Notes: generated from the letters alone by a model not told the origin. A stretch of DNA of 64,000 bases from Roseburia lenta (GCF_014287435.1 NZ_JACOPG010000001.1:248001-312000), one strand, 5' to 3'. Shown: positions 1 to 10,464, counted from the stretch's first letter. Numbers and translations: made by a program.

Positions 1-1136
1 GACTGGTAATTCCCCAAAATGCGGAAAGAAGATGTCTCCTCCTTTAAGCCTCGCAGAGCATTGACGACCGCTTCCTGTCTCAGATTCCCCTCAAAATCGA
101 TAAAGAATTGGTAGCCCCAGGAGCCGCCCTTGCTCGGACGGGATTCGATACGGGTCAGGTTGATCCCATTAAAGATAAAATGTGACATGATGCGATACAA
201 GGCACCAGCCTCATCATCCGGGAGTGCAAAGCACAGGCTGACCTTATCCGCAGATTGCAGATAGGTCTTATCCTTTGCCACAATGATAAAGCGTGTCTCA
301 TTTTCTTTATTATCCTGAATGGCTTGGTCTAAAACATCCAGATCATAAATACCGGCATTATGTATGCCTGCAATGGCAGCCTGGTTTTTCAGACCGTCCT
401 CTTTGACCTTCTGGGCTGCAAGGGCTGTATTCTTCAATGCCTTGCGCTCCATTTTTGCATGGTCATCCAGATAGTCCGCACACTGCATCAGGGCTTGTGG
501 ATGGGAATATACCACGGTAATATCCTCGATCTTTGCCCCCTTGACACCTAAGAGTGCATGGTCGATCTTAATGATCTGCTCGCCCACGATCGTCACGTCA
601 TATTCCATCAAAAGATCATAATTTTCCGCCACAATACCGGCGGATGAGTTTTCGATCGGCAGGACCGCATAATCCACGCATCCGCTCTGGATCGCCTCCA
701 TAGCATCCCGCCAGGTCGCTACTGCCTCACCCGGACATTCCTTGCCAAAGAACTGTTGCATTGCCATCTGGGCATAAGCCCCTTCGACTCCCTGATAAAC
801 GATCCGCTTATCCTTGGCATCCAGAGCATCGATCGCCCGAAATCCCAACGGCTCGATCTGTCCTGCTTCCGCTAACATCTGGTATTGCTTTTTGCGGCTG
901 GTCGACATGATCTGTTCAAAAAGTTCGACCACGCCCTGCTTTAAAAATTCATCCGGCACCAGCCCCGCCAAGGTCTTTAATTTGTCATCCTCGCGTGCCT
1001 TGTCATAGACATTTTTATGGTTGGCGATCTTGTATTCTGCCACTTCCGCAGCAAGTCCCATTCTCTGTTCATACAACGATACGATCTGACGGTCAATCGC
1101 GTCAATATCACATCGGATCTCACTTAAATCTTTCAT
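1..1136 (-). CDS. pheA: Bifunctional chorismate mutase/prephenate dehydratase (P-protein), 3' end outside window
   Basis: This cytoplasmic enzyme converts chorismate to prephenate and then to phenylpyruvate, committing carbon to phenylalanine. Translating down from the ATG at 1136 gives 378 open codons to the window edge with no stop, so the C-terminus is missing; P-proteins of this type are about 375-390 residues, so little is lost. Residues 1-85 are a chorismate mutase helical domain, about 105-285 a prephenate dehydratase domain with the NETRF motif (the conserved catalytic Thr), and the remainder an ACT domain with GALY-type and ESRP motifs, the phenylalanine-binding signature, so feedback inhibition by Phe is expected. 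The start has a GAGAGGA ribosome site. It lies 69 bases downstream of polC with no clear terminator or promoter between them, so it may be co-transcribed. Confidence 0.93.
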   Translation of the reverse strand, partial: MKDLSEIRCDIDAIDRQIVSLYEQRMGLAAEVAEYKIANHKNVYDKAREDDKLKTLAGLVPDEFLKQGVVELFEQIMSTSRKKQYQMLAEAGQIEPLGFRAIDALDAKDKRIVYQGVEGAYAQMAMQQFFGKECPGEAVATWRDAMEAIQSGCVDYAVLPIENSSAGIVAENYDLLMEYDVTIVGEQIIKIDHALLGVKGAKIEDITVVYSHPQALMQCADYLDDHAKMERKALKNTALAAQKVKEDGLKNQAAIAGIHNAGIYDLDVLDQAIQDNKENETRFIIVAKDKTYLQSADKVSLCFALPDDEAGALYRIMSHFIFNGINLTRIESRPSKGGSWGYQFFIDFEGNLRQEAVVNALRGLKEETSSFRILGNYQ

Positions 1137-1205
1137 GTAATTCCTCTCATAATCATCTCTTTTTATAAATAGGAAAATCCGTGGAATTTCCCAAACTGCT
1201 TCATC

Positions 1206-4200
1206 CTACGCCGTAAAGTCGAAGAAGGATAACTGGTTGGATTCCGGCAGATCCGAAATAATATCCAGATCGGATAAAAGTTCAATGATCGATTTACTTA
1301 CCTTGCCACGCTCCCGCAGGTCATCCTTGGATAAGAACTTGCCGCCACTGGCTGCAATGGCAAGCGACTCTGCCGCCTTGTCTCCCATGCCGTCGATCGA
1401 GTTGAAAGGCGGTAATAATTTACCGTCGACGATCTGGAAATATCTGGCATCTGACTTATACAGATCCAGTGGTAAAAATTCAAAACCTCGCGCATACATT
1501 TCCTGTACGATACGCATATCACGGAGAGTTCCTTCTTCTTTTGCCGACAACTTGTCTTTTTTCTTGTATTCTGCAATATAAAATTCCAGTTTATCCTTAC
1601 CCTGACACATGAGTTCATAACTGAAGGATGTCGCGCGGATACTAAAGAATGCCGCGTAGTAAGCCAGGGGATAAAAGACCTTACAATAGGCGATACGCCA
1701 TGCCATCATAACGTATGCCGCCGCATGTGCCTTCGGGAACATATATTTGATCTTTTCACAGGACCAGGTGTACCATTCCGGCACGCCATGATCCAGCATA
1801 TCCTGTTTCCACTCCGGCCACTGCTTGCATTTGCCCTTGGCAATGATACCCTTTCTGGTCTTTTCCATGATATCAAAGGCTTCCGCACTATCCAGTCCCA
1901 TATGGATCAAATAGGTCATGATATCATCACGCGTACAGATACAGGTAGAAATCGTAGCCGTACCATTTTCGATCAAAGTCTGGGCATTACCCAGCCATAC
2001 GTCCGTACCATGGGACAAGCCGGAAATACGGATCAGATCCGTAAACTCCTGCGGCTTTGCATCCCGGAGCATCCCCATGGCAAAATCGGTACCAAACTCA
2101 GGGATACCCAGCGTTCCCATCGGACAGCCGTTCAACTCCTCCGGTGTGACCCCAAGGGCTGAGGTATTTTTAAAGAGTGACATGACCGTCTTATCATCCA
2201 GCGGAATCTCCTGCGCATGCAGTCCGGTCAGATCTTCCAACATACGGATCATAGTCGGATCATCGTGTCCCAGAATATCCAGCTTCAAAAGGTTGGCATC
2301 GATGGAGTGATAATCAAAGTGGGTCGTAATGATGTCGGATGTCATATCGTTTGCCGGGTGCTGGACCGGTGTAAAGGAAAAAATGTCCTCTCCTACCGGA
2401 AGTACGATGATACCGCCCGGATGCTGTCCGGTCGTTCTTCGCACGCCCACACAACCCTGTACGATACGGTCGATCTCACAATTTCTCTTGTGTATGCCAC
2501 GTTCTTCATAATAATTCTTGATGTAGCCAAAAGCGGTCTTATCAGCAAGCGTACCGATCGTACCCGCCTTAAAGGTCTGGCCTTCCCCAAAGATAACCTC
2601 GGTGTATTTATGCGCCTTTGACTGATAATCCCCGGAGAAGTTCAGATCGATATCCGGCTCCTTATTTCCCTTGAATCCCAGGAAAGTTTCAAACGGAATA
2701 TCAAATCCCTCTTTTTTCAGATCCTTGCCACAGACCGGACACTTGCGGTCCGGCATATCACAACCTGCACGCCCGGAATAAGCCTTGACCTCTTCGGAAT
2801 CAAAATCAACAAAATGACAATATTCACATAGATAATGCGGACTGAGCGGATTTACCTCGGTAATACCTGCCATGGTGGCGACAAAGGAAGATCCTACCGA
2901 TCCACGGGAACCTACCAGATAGCCGTCCTCATTGGACTTCCACACCAGTTTCTGTGCGATGATATACATCACGGCATAACCATTGCCGATGATGGATTTG
3001 AGTTCTCTTTCCAGTCTCTCTTCTACGACAGGCGGCAGATCATCGCCATAGAGCGCATGCGCCCTATCATAGCAGATCTTTCTCAGCATGCCGTCTGAGT
3101 TTTCAATGACCGGTGGACATTTGTCCGGTCGCACCGGCGAGATCGGCTCACACATATCGGCGATCCGGTTGGTGTTGGTGATAACGACTTCCTCCGCCTT
3201 GGCAGAACCAAGATAGGAAAACTCCTCCAACATCTCCTCGGTAGTACGCAGATACAAAGGTGCCTGATCGTCGGCATCCGAAAAGCCCTTGCCCGCCATA
3301 ATGATACGGCGATATACTTCATCCTGCGGATCCAGAAAATGCACATCACAGGTCGCAACAACCGGCTTTTTAAAGATTTCTCCTAAGGAGACAATCCTGC
3401 GGTTGATATTGCGCAGGTCTTCTTCGCTCTTGATCAGTCCGTCATCCTTACGGAGCATAAAGGCATTGTTTCCGAGCGGCTGGATCTCCAGATAATCGTA
3501 AAAATTCACGATACGCGTGATCTCTTCTTCCGGTCGGCTGTTTAGGATGGCGCGGTATAATTCTCCCGCCTCACATGCCGAGCCGATGATCAGACCCTCC
3601 CGATATTTCTGCAACTGGCTCTTTGGGATCTTTGGTCTTCTGTAATAATACTGTAAGTGTGACATGGAGATCAAACGATAGAGATTGATACGTCCAATGT
3701 CATTTTTTGCTAAGACGATACAGTGGTAAGACGGCATCTTGCGGATGGTCTCATCAGATGCCATACCGTCCTTGTTGACATCATCCAGTGTCTCAAAGCC
3801 ACGGTCTTTTAACATTTCCAAGAACTTGACGTAGATCTCTGCGGTACAGCCCGCATCATCTACTGCCCTATGATGGTGTTCCAAAGATACACCCACTGCC
3901 TTTGCCACATTGTCCAGTTTGAACTTGCTGAGTGACGGAAGCAGATAACGCGCCAGAGCCACCGTATCCACATAGGTAAAGTCACAGGGCAGTCCCAGTC
4001 GTTCGCAATTTGCCTTGATAAAACTCATATCAAAGTCTGCATTATGGGCAACCATGATAGCACCCTTGCAAAAATCCATAAAACGTGGCAGGATCTTTGT
4101 AATATCCTCCGCATCAATGACATCCTCATCACGGATGCTGGTCAGTTCGGTAATACGGAAAGGAATTGGTTCTTTCGGATTGACAAACTCGGAAAAACGT

Positions 4201-5669
4201 TCCGTGATCTGCCCGCCAACGACCTTGACCGCTCCGATCTCTATGATGTTATTATTTTTTGCATGAAATCCTGTCGTCTCCAAGTCAAAGACCACATAGG
4301 TATCATCCAGACTCTGGTTCTTGGAATCCGTCACAATACCCTTGGTATCATCCACCAGATAGATCTCACAGCCATAGATCACCTTGAAGTCCGTATCCAG
4401 ATCATGCACGGTATGGTCTGCATCCGGGAAAGCCTGTACGGCTCCATGGTCGGTAATTGCGATCGCCTGATGTCCCCAACCGGCTGCCCGCTTGATGATA
4501 TCCTTGACATCCGATACCCCATCCATATCACTCATCTTGGTATGGCAGTGTAACTCTACACGCTTATCCGGGGCATGATCATGACGGGAAGTCGTAAAGT
4601 CCGGGATACGCATAATGCCAAAGACCGAACTCATGGTAAGGTCATGGTCAAATTTATCGATCATCGGTGCGCCTTTTAACTTGATAAAAGCACCGTTCTT
4701 GATTCCCTGACAGACTTCGTCCACCTGATCATTTGACACAAAGATCTTGCTGACGATCGTATCCGTAAAGTCCGTGATGGCAAACATTAAAATCGTACGC
4801 TCATTGCGGATCTCTCGACTTTCAAAACTGATGATCTGTCCGCGGATGGTTACCTCGCCGATCTCACCGGAAATCTCCTGAATTGGAATCGGTTCATCAT
4901 CAAATTCACGTCCATAAATAACATCCGGATTGTTGGATTTTTTCGCTGCAAAGCCACCGCGTCTGCCACCGCCTTTGCCAAAGGACTTCTTTTCGTTTCC
5001 GACATCTTTGCCGGCAGGCTTGGCTGGCTTCTCGCTGCCGGTATCCTGCTCGCCCTCCTCTGCATTCAGCAGTTCCTTCTGCTGCTGGCGCATGCGGTTT
5101 TGTCTTGTAATCTCCGCGATCTGGTTGTCGATCAGTATCTGTGAATTTTCACGATACTTGCTTGCAACCGGTTCTTTATAGGAAAAATCAATGATGAGTT
5201 TCTGCCCGCAGCGCTGACAAAAGATCTTATCTAAGATATCGTGCAGTTCCTGCTCATAGCCATGTGCGATGACCGTATCTTCCAGAGTGACCAGAAGATG
5301 ATCCTCTGAAAAGGTAAAATCCGCTTTTTTGAATACGCCAAATAAAAGGGCACTATAGGCATTGATCTCCTCTAAAATACTGTCCTTATAAATATCGTAT
5401 AATTTTTCCGGCGTATATAATGCAGATAATGAAAAAGACTCTATGATATGTATCGTTACATTTTCTTTTGCAAAGCACTGTTTCTTGATCGCATCTTCCA
5501 TCTTCCAGATACGGCGCTTGGGAACAAGGGAATCACAATGAAGGTAAATACGAATGGCACTTCTGTCCCGGTTCGTACTTACCTTCTGAATCATTGCTCC
5601 CTGCATGATCTGCATTAAGTCATTATCTAATTGTAAGGATGGAAAAACTTCCTGAAAACTTTTATCCAA
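1206..5669 (-). CDS. polC: DNA polymerase III alpha subunit, PolC type
   Basis: This is the replicative DNA polymerase of low-GC Gram-positives, with built-in 3'-5' proofreading exonuclease. The 1487-residue product shows, in order, an N-terminal domain, an OB-fold (about 268-335), a split PHP domain beginning with ELHCHTKMSD near residue 370, a DEDDh exonuclease (FDLETTG near 459, HNADFD, HRAVDDAG), a C4 zinc motif near 945-985, and the polymerase active site PDIDLNFSGDYQ near 1006. It is slightly longer than the usual 1430-1460 residues. A Lys/Gly-rich linker lies at about 205-245. The start codon is TTG, with GGAG nine bases upstream; no better in-frame start is visible. It follows ispG by 23 bases and probably ends the uppS-polC transcription unit or reads on into pheA. 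Confidence 0.97.
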   Translation of the reverse strand: MDKSFQEVFPSLQLDNDLMQIMQGAMIQKVSTNRDRSAIRIYLHCDSLVPKRRIWKMEDAIKKQCFAKENVTIHIIESFSLSALYTPEKLYDIYKDSILEEINAYSALLFGVFKKADFTFSEDHLLVTLEDTVIAHGYEQELHDILDKIFCQRCGQKLIIDFSYKEPVASKYRENSQILIDNQIAEITRQNRMRQQQKELLNAEEGEQDTGSEKPAKPAGKDVGNEKKSFGKGGGRRGGFAAKKSNNPDVIYGREFDDEPIPIQEISGEIGEVTIRGQIISFESREIRNERTILMFAITDFTDTIVSKIFVSNDQVDEVCQGIKNGAFIKLKGAPMIDKFDHDLTMSSVFGIMRIPDFTTSRHDHAPDKRVELHCHTKMSDMDGVSDVKDIIKRAAGWGHQAIAITDHGAVQAFPDADHTVHDLDTDFKVIYGCEIYLVDDTKGIVTDSKNQSLDDTYVVFDLETTGFHAKNNNIIEIGAVKVVGGQITERFSEFVNPKEPIPFRITELTSIRDEDVIDAEDITKILPRFMDFCKGAIMVAHNADFDMSFIKANCERLGLPCDFTYVDTVALARYLLPSLSKFKLDNVAKAVGVSLEHHHRAVDDAGCTAEIYVKFLEMLKDRGFETLDDVNKDGMASDETIRKMPSYHCIVLAKNDIGRINLYRLISMSHLQYYYRRPKIPKSQLQKYREGLIIGSACEAGELYRAILNSRPEEEITRIVNFYDYLEIQPLGNNAFMLRKDDGLIKSEEDLRNINRRIVSLGEIFKKPVVATCDVHFLDPQDEVYRRIIMAGKGFSDADDQAPLYLRTTEEMLEEFSYLGSAKAEEVVITNTNRIADMCEPISPVRPDKCPPVIENSDGMLRKICYDRAHALYGDDLPPVVEERLERELKSIIGNGYAVMYIIAQKLVWKSNEDGYLVGSRGSVGSSFVATMAGITEVNPLSPHYLCEYCHFVDFDSEEVKAYSGRAGCDMPDRKCPVCGKDLKKEGFDIPFETFLGFKGNKEPDIDLNFSGDYQSKAHKYTEVIFGEGQTFKAGTIGTLADKTAFGYIKNYYEERGIHKRNCEIDRIVQGCVGVRRTTGQHPGGIIVLPVGEDIFSFTPVQHPANDMTSDIITTHFDYHSIDANLLKLDILGHDDPTMIRMLEDLTGLHAQEIPLDDKTVMSLFKNTSALGVTPEELNGCPMGTLGIPEFGTDFAMGMLRDAKPQEFTDLIRISGLSHGTDVWLGNAQTLIENGTATISTCICTRDDIMTYLIHMGLDSAEAFDIMEKTRKGIIAKGKCKQWPEWKQDMLDHGVPEWYTWSCEKIKYMFPKAHAAAYVMMAWRIAYCKVFYPLAYYAAFFSIRATSFSYELMCQGKDKLEFYIAEYKKKDKLSAKEEGTLRDMRIVQEMYARGFEFLPLDLYKSDARYFQIVDGKLLPPFNSIDGMGDKAAESLAIAASGGKFLSKDDLRERGKVSKSIIELLSDLDIISDLPESNQLSFFDFTA

Positions 5670-5692
5670 TCTGCTTCACTCCAACTAAGGGG

Positions 5693-6748
5693 CTACTCGC
5701 CCCAATGATCTAATTCGTATTTTAATGCCGGGAGTAATTCTTCTTCCGGCATTTTCTTGACTACCTGACCATGTTTGATCAAAAGACCTTCGCCAATGCC
5801 ACCCGCAACACCAAGGTCTGCCTCTTTTGCCTCGCCCGGTCCGTTGACCACACAGCCCATGACGGCAACCTTGATATCCAAAGGATAACCTGCCACAAGA
5901 TTTTCTACGCGGTTCGCCAGTCCGATCAGATCGATCTGTGTACGTCCACAAGTCGGACAGGATACGACCTCAATGCCGCCCTTGCGCAGCCCCAGAGTGC
6001 GCAGGATCAACTTGGCAGACTTGATCTCCTCGATCGGATCTCCGGTCAGAGAAACGCGGATGGTATCGCCAATGCCCTGGTGTAAGATCAGTCCCAGACC
6101 GATCGATGACTTGATGTTGCCACTGGTCAGTGTCCCCGATTCCGTGATACCGACATGGAGCGGATAATCCGTCTGGCTGGAGATCAGTTCATGTGCCTTG
6201 ACACACATGAGAACATCAGATGATTTGATGCTGATGACCAGATTATCATAGCCCAGATCCTCGATGATATGCACCTTATCCAGTGCGCTCTCCACAATGC
6301 CTTCCGCCGTAACGCCGTGGTATTTTTCTACCAGTTCTTTTTCCAGGGAACCACTGTTTACCCCAACACGAATCGGGATGTTGCGCTCTTTTGCCACATC
6401 CACGACTGCCTTGATACGATCCAGTGACCCTATGTTGCCTGGATTGATACGGATCTTGTCCGCACCATGCTCCATGGCTGCGATCGCAAGACGATAGTCA
6501 AAATGAATGTCTGCAACGACCGGGATCTCCACCTGCTTTTTTATTTCTTCCAAAGCACATGCCGCTTCCATAGTCGGAACAGCACAACGGATAATATCAC
6601 AGCCCGCCTGTGTCAACTGCCGGATCTGTGCGACTGTTGCATCGACATCTTCTGTTTTTGTATTGGTCATAGACTGGATCAGGATCGGATTGCCTCCACC
6701 GATCACACGATCTCCAATATGGATCTCTTTTGTTATCTTTCGCTCCAT
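5693..6748 (-). CDS. ispG: 4-hydroxy-3-methylbut-2-en-1-yl diphosphate synthase (GcpE)
   Basis: IspG is an iron-sulfur enzyme of the MEP pathway that reduces methylerythritol cyclodiphosphate to HMBPP. The 351-residue protein has a TIM-barrel-like N-terminal half (IHIGDRVIGGGNPILIQSMT, then DIIRCAVP) and a C-terminal cluster domain with the cysteine ligands in VVSCPTCGR and VAVMGCVVNGPGE; the Glu after NGPG is the usual fourth ligand. It lies between rseP (12 bases) and polC (23 bases). With dxr and uppS nearby it makes a local isoprenoid/undecaprenyl set. In Bacillus the slot between rasP and polC holds proS instead. Confidence 0.96.
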   Translation of the reverse strand: MERKITKEIHIGDRVIGGGNPILIQSMTNTKTEDVDATVAQIRQLTQAGCDIIRCAVPTMEAACALEEIKKQVEIPVVADIHFDYRLAIAAMEHGADKIRINPGNIGSLDRIKAVVDVAKERNIPIRVGVNSGSLEKELVEKYHGVTAEGIVESALDKVHIIEDLGYDNLVISIKSSDVLMCVKAHELISSQTDYPLHVGITESGTLTSGNIKSSIGLGLILHQGIGDTIRVSLTGDPIEEIKSAKLILRTLGLRKGGIEVVSCPTCGRTQIDLIGLANRVENLVAGYPLDIKVAVMGCVVNGPGEAKEADLGVAGGIGEGLLIKHGQVVKKMPEEELLPALKYELDHWGE

Positions 6749-6760
6749 AGCAAAAACCTC

Positions 6761-7795
6761 CTAGACGAACAATTTCTGAATATCGTTAAACATGACGACG
6801 ACCATCAATACCATAAGCAGCATAAAGCCGACTAGATGGATCCTTCCCTCGATCTCCTCATTCATCTGCCTGCCCCGGATAGCCTCGATCAAAAAGAAGA
6901 GAAGCCGTCCGCCATCCAGTGCCGGGATCGGGAGAAGGTTCATCACGCCCAGATTGGCGGATAAGAGGATGGCAATATTGATCATATTCATGGCAACATA
7001 AAAAGCACCGGAAGATACGGACTCGTCATAGGTATCGCCGATCGTCTTGACGATCCCAACCGGACCGGACATATCATTTACAGATAACTGCCCTGTCACC
7101 AGCATTTTCAGACTTTCAAAAGTCGCATAGATCTGGTATTTCATCTCGTAAAATCCATAGGCAAGTGTCGTCGGTATGTTGCCCTTGATCCTGGTGTAGT
7201 CCCCCTGTAAGCCCAAGAGGTATCTGCCCGCTTCCTCGTTATACTGCGGAGTTACCTGAACACTATATTCCTTACCGTCTCTTTCATAAGTCACATCCAT
7301 GGTCTTTCCCGGATGAAAAAAGGAATAAACACTGATCTCCTGATAGAAATGAACACGGTAACCGTCCAGCGCAAGAATGGTATCTCCAGCCGCAAGTCCC
7401 TCTTCTTCTGCGGATGAGCCTTCCATGACACCGGCAAGTTTCGGCACATCATAGCCGATAGCCCCGATCAAAATAACAGACAGAACATATGCCAGAATAA
7501 AGTTAAAGAAAGGTCCTGCCGCTACGATCGCCGCCCTCTGCCAAAGGGGCTTATGGTTAAAAGCACGGTCATCCTGACTGTCCTCGTCCTCACCCTCCAT
7601 CATACAGGCTCCGCCAAAAGGCAGAAGTTTTAAGGAGTATGTTGTCTCTCCCTTGGTAAAATGAAGGAGTGTCGGTCCAAGTCCCAGACAGAATTCATTG
7701 ACCTTGACATCGCATTTCTTGGCAACCAGAAAATGCCCCAATTCATGAAATATTATGATAAAACTAAAAATGATAATTGCAAGAATAATACTCAA
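6761..7795 (-). CDS. rseP: Site-2 zinc metalloprotease, RseP/RasP family
   Basis: Intramembrane protease that in relatives cleaves anti-sigma factors and leftover signal peptides. The 344-residue protein has an N-terminal membrane helix carrying the zinc motif HELGH (residues about 17-21), a single PDZ-like domain (about 115-190, with GVMEGSSAEEEGLAAGD), and C-terminal membrane helices with the second metal motif in NLLPIPALDGGRLLF. The start is a TTG one base after the dxr stop, preceded by GGTGG; no ATG start fits better. The position after dxr and cdsA is the same as rasP in Bacillus. Its substrate here cannot be deduced; no anti-sigma gene is in the window. Confidence 0.93.
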   Translation of the reverse strand: MSIILAIIIFSFIIIFHELGHFLVAKKCDVKVNEFCLGLGPTLLHFTKGETTYSLKLLPFGGACMMEGEDEDSQDDRAFNHKPLWQRAAIVAAGPFFNFILAYVLSVILIGAIGYDVPKLAGVMEGSSAEEEGLAAGDTILALDGYRVHFYQEISVYSFFHPGKTMDVTYERDGKEYSVQVTPQYNEEAGRYLLGLQGDYTRIKGNIPTTLAYGFYEMKYQIYATFESLKMLVTGQLSVNDMSGPVGIVKTIGDTYDESVSSGAFYVAMNMINIAILLSANLGVMNLLPIPALDGGRLLFFLIEAIRGRQMNEEIEGRIHLVGFMLLMVLMVVVMFNDIQKLFV

Positions 7796-7796
7796 T

Positions 7797-8942
7797 TTAC
7801 CACCGACTCTCTATATATTCATAGGTTGCTGCTTCTGTATCTAAGATCTCCTCCAAGGTCGGATCTTCCTTGTAGTAAATTTCTTCCATGCTGGCTGCAA
7901 TGATCTCCGGTATCTCGATAAAGGAGATCTTGCCGTCCAGGAACTTGGCTACCGCACGCTCATTTGCCGCATTAAAGACAGTCGGCACATTGCCGCCGGC
8001 ATCTAATGCATCATATGCAAGGGACAGACCATAAAATGTCTCGCGATCCGGTCTTTCAAAAGTCAGACTGCCTACCTTGAAAAGATCCAGTTCCTCTGCA
8101 TAAAGCATACGACGATTTGGATAAAATAATGCATAAAGAATTGGAAGTCGCATATCCGGTGTTCCCATCTGTCCGATCACAGCACCATCTTCATACATGA
8201 CTGCGGAATGTAAAATACTCTGCGGATGTACGACGACCTCGATCTGGGAAGGCTTTACACCAAAGAGCCACTTTGCCTCCATGACCTCCAGTCCCTTGTT
8301 GACCATGGTTGCAGAATCAATGGTGATCTTCTTTCCCATGCTCCAATTCGGGTGCTTTAGGGCATCTTCTAATGTCACATGTTCCAATTCCTCGTATGTC
8401 TTTCCACGGAAAGGCCCGCCGGATGCTGTCAGTAAGATCTTTTTGATCTTATTGTGTGCATTGCCCTGCAAAGACTGGAAAATGGCACTGTGTTCACTGT
8501 CGACCGGCAAAATAGATACTCCGCATTTTTTTGCCAAAGGCATAATAATATGACCAGCCGTTACCAGGGTCTCTTTATTGGCAAGTGCAATATCCTTTCC
8601 TGCCTCGATCGCCGCGATCGTCGGACGGATGCCAAGCATGCCAACGATAGCCGTCACTAAGATCTCGGATGCCGGATGAGTCGCTACTGCCAAAAGTCCG
8701 TCCATGCCGGATACAACAGAGATCTCTGTGTCCTTTAAATTTTCTTTTAATTCTTTGGCACACGCCTGGTCCCAGACCGCAACCAAAGTCGGCCGATACT
8801 TTCTCGCCTGCTTTTCAAGTAAAGTAATATTGCTGCCAGCCGCAAGGGCTACCACCTGTAAGTCTTCTTTATTTTGATCTACAATATCCAGTGTCTGAGT
8901 TCCGATCGAACCCGTGGAACCAAGAATTGCAATATTTTTCAT
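7797..8942 (-). CDS. dxr: 1-deoxy-D-xylulose 5-phosphate reductoisomerase
   Basis: Second step of the MEP isoprenoid pathway: NADPH-dependent rearrangement and reduction of DXP to MEP. The 381 residues match the family length. Visible motifs are the NADPH-binding GSTGSIGTQTLD at the N-terminus, NKETLV, LPVDSEHSAIFQ with the metal-binding Asp and Glu, SGGPFR, and HPNWSMGKKITIDSATMVNKG (shortened here to its core HPNWSMG). It follows cdsA by 11 bases and is separated from rseP by one base, indicating one transcript. Confidence 0.97.
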   Translation of the reverse strand: MKNIAILGSTGSIGTQTLDIVDQNKEDLQVVALAAGSNITLLEKQARKYRPTLVAVWDQACAKELKENLKDTEISVVSGMDGLLAVATHPASEILVTAIVGMLGIRPTIAAIEAGKDIALANKETLVTAGHIIMPLAKKCGVSILPVDSEHSAIFQSLQGNAHNKIKKILLTASGGPFRGKTYEELEHVTLEDALKHPNWSMGKKITIDSATMVNKGLEVMEAKWLFGVKPSQIEVVVHPQSILHSAVMYEDGAVIGQMGTPDMRLPILYALFYPNRRMLYAEELDLFKVGSLTFERPDRETFYGLSLAYDALDAGGNVPTVFNAANERAVAKFLDGKISFIEIPEIIAASMEEIYYKEDPTLEEILDTEAATYEYIESRW

Positions 8943-8953
8943 CTTATCTTCTC

Positions 8954-9754
8954 CTACAAAACTCTTGATGCTAAAAAGAATATGATCGGTGCGGTAATGA
9001 TCACGCTGTCAAAACGATCCAAAATACCGCCATGTCCCGGGATCAGTTTTCCATAGTCCTTGATATCGTAATTACGTTTGATCGCAGAAGCCGCCAGATC
9101 TCCCACCATAGAGATCAACGCTCCAATGGCAGAAACGCCTGCCAAGAGCCAGACTTCTGTCATCGTAATGCCGAGTTGGCTGCGGAAGATCGATACATAA
9201 AGTGCAGTTAAAAGTGCGGCTCCAACCACACCGCCCACGGCACCTTCTACAGATTTCTTCGGGCTTAAGACCGGTGACATCTTGTGTTTTCCGAAAAGCA
9301 TACCCACACAGTAAGCACAGGTATCACTTCCCCAGGAACAGAGAAAGATCAGCCATACCAGATACTCTCCACCGTCCAACATTCTGGTCTGGTAAATAAA
9401 GGAAAGCATCATTGCCACATAAAACAGGGCGAAAAAACAAGCCATGATCTGATCTGCCTTATATTTGGGGTAAGAGAACACATAGACCGCCAAAAGCAGG
9501 ATCAAAAACAGCATAGGCAAGATCATAGGATCCGTAAAAAAGCCAAAATATAAATTCAGATAAAAAGCAATGGCTGCCAGATAGCCAACGACTGCCGCCA
9601 ATGACTTTTCCATTTGAAATACACGGTATAACTCAAACATACCAATGAGGGAAATGATCCCCATAACAGAAAGCAGGACATTGCCCCCTGTGATAATTAC
9701 TACCAGGGCGATCGCAACCAATACGATACCACTGATCAATCTAGTCTTAAACAT
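8954..9754 (-). CDS. cdsA: Phosphatidate cytidylyltransferase
   Basis: CdsA makes CDP-diacylglycerol from phosphatidic acid and CTP at the membrane, the branch point of phospholipid synthesis. The 266-residue protein has about seven or eight hydrophobic helices, and near its end the family signature with PGHGGILDRFDS (about residues 236-247), which holds the metal-binding aspartates. It lies between uppS (11-base gap) and dxr (11-base gap), the conserved Firmicute order. Confidence 0.95.
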   Translation of the reverse strand: MFKTRLISGIVLVAIALVVIITGGNVLLSVMGIISLIGMFELYRVFQMEKSLAAVVGYLAAIAFYLNLYFGFFTDPMILPMLFLILLLAVYVFSYPKYKADQIMACFFALFYVAMMLSFIYQTRMLDGGEYLVWLIFLCSWGSDTCAYCVGMLFGKHKMSPVLSPKKSVEGAVGGVVGAALLTALYVSIFRSQLGITMTEVWLLAGVSAIGALISMVGDLAASAIKRNYDIKDYGKLIPGHGGILDRFDSVIITAPIIFFLASRVL

Positions 9755-9765
9755 TGTAAAACCTC

Positions 9766-10464
9766 TTAAACCTTTCCATATCTTCGATCTCTATTTTCAT
9801 ATGCTTCCACAGCTTTTCTTAATTCCTCTCCATGGAAATCCGGCCATGCGACCGGAGTAAAATAGAATTCTGCATACGCTAACTGCCACAATAAGTAATT
9901 GGATAAGCGCTGCTCTCCACTGGTGCGGATCATCAGATCCGGGTCCGGCAGGTCCGCGGTATCCAGATATTTGCTGACAGTATCCTCACTAATGGCATCA
10001 GCATCTAATTTATGTTCTTCTACATCCTGATACATCCGCTTGATGCCACGGACGATCTCATCCCGGCTACCGTAATTGATAGCGATGGTCAGGTTGAGTC
10101 CGGTATAGGATGCGGATTCTTTTTCCAAAAGGCAGATCTTTTCCTGCATGGATGGATCGAGTCTTGAAATATCCCCGATCACGCGGATACGCATATTATT
10201 CTTCTTTGCTGTCTTTAAACAGTTCTTCAAATACTGGTTCAGCAGATTCATCAGGGCTGTAACCTCTTCCTTGGAGCGGTTCCAGTTCTCTGTCGAAAAC
10301 GCATAGAGAGTCAGGTACTCGATTCCCATATTGTATGCTTCCTCGCAGACAACCTCTACATTTTTTGCTCCTGCGGTGTGTCCTGCCGTCCTCGGCAGAC
10401 CTTTCGCCTTTGCCCATCTGCCATTTCCATCTAAAATAATGGCAACATGTCTTGGAACACTCAT
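9766..10464 (-). CDS. uppS: Isoprenyl transferase (undecaprenyl diphosphate synthase)
   Basis: Cis-prenyltransferase that builds the C55 lipid carrier for peptidoglycan. The motif HVAIILDGNGRWAKAKG gives the catalytic Asp of the family, and RTSGEQRLSNYLLWQ and the C-terminal W-P-D are also present. I start it at the ATG at 10464 (232 residues), because AAAGGAGACAAT precedes this codon at good spacing. The longer open frame to 10497 would run into the terminator hairpin at 10484-10511. Neighbours are frr upstream, behind the terminator, and cdsA downstream. Confidence 0.95.
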   Translation of the reverse strand: MSVPRHVAIILDGNGRWAKAKGLPRTAGHTAGAKNVEVVCEEAYNMGIEYLTLYAFSTENWNRSKEEVTALMNLLNQYLKNCLKTAKKNNMRIRVIGDISRLDPSMQEKICLLEKESASYTGLNLTIAINYGSRDEIVRGIKRMYQDVEEHKLDADAISEDTVSKYLDTADLPDPDLMIRTSGEQRLSNYLLWQLAYAEFYFTPVAWPDFHGEELRKAVEAYENRDRRYGKV